The notes under the pieces were generated by a model. The model made no database searches, was not told where the DNA came from, and saw nothing but the letters and a program-made list of their open reading frames with translations. The position numbers and the translations under genes were made by a program. Positions 62,024-64,000 of a stretch of DNA of 64,000 nt are shown here, one piece after another. Source of the stretch: Erigeron canadensis (taxonomy: Eukaryota > Streptophyta > Magnoliopsida > Asterales > Asteraceae); NCBI RefSeq assembly GCF_010389155.1, contig NC_057769.1, forward strand, positions 4,898,735-4,962,734, in the 5' to 3' direction. The number at the start of each line of letters is the position of its first letter. Within the stretch, counting starts at the first letter, position 1.

Positions 62024-63045
62024 GAGCAATAGTGACCTTCATTTCAAATCTTTCACCTTTGCTGTAAGGTATCATCTCAACTTTAATGTCAATAATTCTG
62101 TAACTGTTGGTATGTGACATGAATCTGTGTTAGCAGTTCAATTTTGTCTGTTTGTCTTTTCGTAGTTGATAATATTTTAGTTAGCTGTTAGTAGAGTAAT
62201 AGTGTTGCTTTAGTATAAATAAGCCATTTTGGGAAATCTCACCTCTAGAACTTTGGTTCTGTCATTTTATTTATGATTTGGTAACAGTATTGAGAGTCTT
62301 TCTCCCTGCTCAGGAATCACAATTGTTACTTTCTTAAGGAACATTTGAAAAAACGAAGTTCTTTTCCCATGAACAGAAAAAGATAATGTTTCCTAACAGA
62401 GATCATCTATCACATATTTTTACTGGGCAGACGGCCGGAGTTGGTGGGCAAGGGTGGATGTGACAGCAACAGGAGTGAGCAGGGTGTTGATGAATGGTAT
62501 AAGTAAAGTGGTGGTGGACTCGTCGTGTGGTTAAATGAATCGACCAAGGTAGATCAATCAATACTGCCTAAATAAATGAATTGATACATTAAATCACTTA
62601 TTGGATCCATAAATACCCTTCCTGATCACATGAATCATGTTATGGGTGTAATCATTCTTGGATTAGGGCAGACAAAGAGGTGTTGGTTTAGCTTATGTTT
62701 ACACAAGAGTGTCCAAAAATTTTATGTTGTAAAAATGATGAAGCGGTTTCATTTTCCTCACCCCGTAATTATGAACTGCGGTTTGGAGGCTTTCAGATTA
62801 GTTTTCCTAAACTGCAGTTGGGGATTGCAGCTTGAGGATACTTAATTTAACTTTGTTCCAAACTACATTTGATACATGAGTGTGACCTGTCATATCAAAG
62901 ATAACCAGGATCAAAATGATACAAAGTTTGAATGTTCTGTAACTTTGTATTATTTACGCACATTTCATAATTTATGAGAAGAAGAATGTTTGATTTGATT
63001 CATGTTAAACTGGCAGCCTTCCTTCACCAACTAGTTGCTTTACGA
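62024..63045. other. Region between the NLR gene and the second GLYR copy
   Basis: About 1 kb. It holds the NLR 3' UTR, a direct repeat (62520-62655) also found before the NLR gene, and sequence related to the GLYR1 3' flank from ~62,940. A 71-codon frame at 62630-62845 lies in the repeat and has no recognisable family. Confidence 0.55.
62520..62655 (+). repeat. Direct repeat downstream of the NLR gene
   Basis: GTGTGGTTAAATGAATCGAC, CAATCAATACTGCCTAAATA and CATGTTATGGGTGTAATCAT match the copy at 58650-58770, with a ~25-bp internal difference in the middle. Confidence 0.45.
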
Positions 63046-64000
63046 TCAAGTTGAGGGCTCCGTAACTTTAAAGATCACATGAACAGCCGAAAAATCAAGA
63101 TCTCCTAGGCCTGAATCCACAGCCTTATTGTATGCCTGCATTTTGGTAATATAGATAAATAAATAAAAACATCAAAAACAAAAAAGTTAAAAGACCTTTT
63201 GGGTGGCTTTCAACCCGTTTGACCCATTTGGCTTGTTTCCTCTCTATCTTTTTGACGTTAACTGACACGAAGTAAAATATATCCTGAATTGACCCATTTG
63301 AAATTAAATGGGTCAAAATTGCTACCTATTGTGTTTATATGCACATACCTCATTTGCAGCAGCTGCTATTGGCGTAGATACATCATTCTCGTCACCAAGG
63401 GCAAGAGCCATCCTCATATCCTTCAGTTGATGCTTCAATGGAAATGCAGTGCTATAATCGTTTTGGATCATTGTAGGGCCTTTATAGCTGAACAGGTGAT
63501 TACCAAGGGCACTAAGATCCTGCAATAAATTTAGCCAACCATCATTTTCATCTATTAATTCTACCTATTTAACCGCCTAAGAAAGACATAAATTAGCCCA
63601 GGTCGATATAAATGAATTAAATCTGTCCCGTCTACTCGAAAACAATCAGTGCAGGTCTATTCACTATTATTTTATATAGTTCTAAGGTTTATCTTTCTCA
63701 GAATATTTTTTTTGTTGAAAATGTCAAGAGATCTTTATTTTGAAAAAGTTTTAAACTGTAAAATAAAACCAAACAAAATTGAAGTTGATAGGATTTGGTC
63801 CTGCACTTCAATATGAGGATTTTTCGCACCTCTGGTTCATTTGGCTCGAAAGTATTGAACTTAACGAAGGATGGTTTGATTCACGATTCTAGCGAGAACA
63901 ATACTAAAAGGAACCAGTGTACAATCCAGCCTAAAACATAGTGTTGACCCAAAGTAATTGAAACTTCCAACTAATATTGAATACTTCTTATCTTACCACA
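63046..64000 (-). CDS. Second GLYR (glyoxylate/succinic semialdehyde reductase) copy, 3' part
   Basis: Last exon 63135-63046, preceding exon 63519-63349, and the final four bases of the exon before that (64000-63997) at the window edge. The two complete exons have the same lengths as in GLYR1 (90 and 171 nt), open frames and good splice signals (GTATGT donor, TGCAG acceptors). The encoded protein keeps LALALGDEN and GLGDLDFSAV but has changes at otherwise conserved sites, for example NPMFKMKGPS to NHLFSYKGPT and KHQQKDMRLA to KHQLKDMRMA. The active-site Lys and NADPH-binding exons lie outside the window. It is either a diverging functional paralogue or an early pseudogene. Confidence 0.88.

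Noticed and set aside
62630..62845. 71-codon frame after the NLR gene
   Set aside because: It starts inside a repeat also found before the NLR gene and has no family similarity.

Overview
This is a stretch of a plant nuclear genome. Every gene but one is split by short-exon GT-AG introns, the intergenic DNA is AT-rich and full of transposon remains, and the proteins belong to land-plant mitochondrial, lipid and disease-resistance families. The repeat content (TGTAACACCCCG-type LTR end, GCCGGAGG-type SINE-like repeats) suggests a eudicot, perhaps Asteraceae; that placement is inference and could not be tested here. No rRNA, tRNA, CRISPR or prokaryotic feature was seen.

Layout from left to right. 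(1) 1310-1933, minus: first exon of a mitochondrial calcium uniporter (MCU) gene, the rest lying left of the window. (2) 5270-10192 and 14224-16246, minus: two tandem copies of a TLC-domain (TRAM/LAG1/CLN8) membrane protein gene. I reconstructed all 8 coding exons in both; each encodes 274 residues and copy 1 has an intron enlarged by a hAT-like element. (3) 19426-22189, minus: CBSX3-type mitochondrial twin-CBS protein, 5 exons, 203 aa, with a 50-bp tandem duplication of its 3' end. (4) 23,100-32,837: about 9.7 kb without a supported gene, containing a 787-bp Mutator-like element with a perfect 9-bp target duplication, a 188-bp palindromic MITE with its own 9-bp duplication, and a probable solo LTR. 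(5) 32838-38854, minus: TOM40, 11 exons, 309 aa; its intron 9 carries a terminal-inverted-repeat element filled with a GGTCAGCTTGG minisatellite. (6) 42055-45072, plus: oligoribonuclease (DEDDh), 8 exons, 224 aa, with an overlapping upstream ORF. (7) 45695-50676, minus: glyoxylate/succinic semialdehyde reductase GLYR1, 8 exons, 292 aa. (8) 52273-58360, minus: a complete, young Ty1/copia element with two LTRs, tRNA-iMet primer site, polypurine tract and TCTAC target duplication, but a reading frame broken twice. (9) 59573-62023, plus: single-exon CC-NB-ARC-LRR resistance-type gene, 816 aa. (10) 63046-64000, minus: last exons of a second GLYR copy running off the right edge.

The genes do not form an operon-like unit. 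Four encode mitochondrial proteins (MCU, CBSX3, TOM40 and perhaps the oligoribonuclease), but this may be chance. TOM40 and oligoribonuclease are head to head, and oligoribonuclease and GLYR1 are tail to tail. Two gene pairs (TLC and GLYR) are local duplications, and the GLYR pair is now separated by the NLR gene and the copia insertion. Exon borders were deduced by eye from splice signals, reading phase, and recalled family sequences; spliced lengths being exact multiples of three with family-typical sizes is the main internal check.
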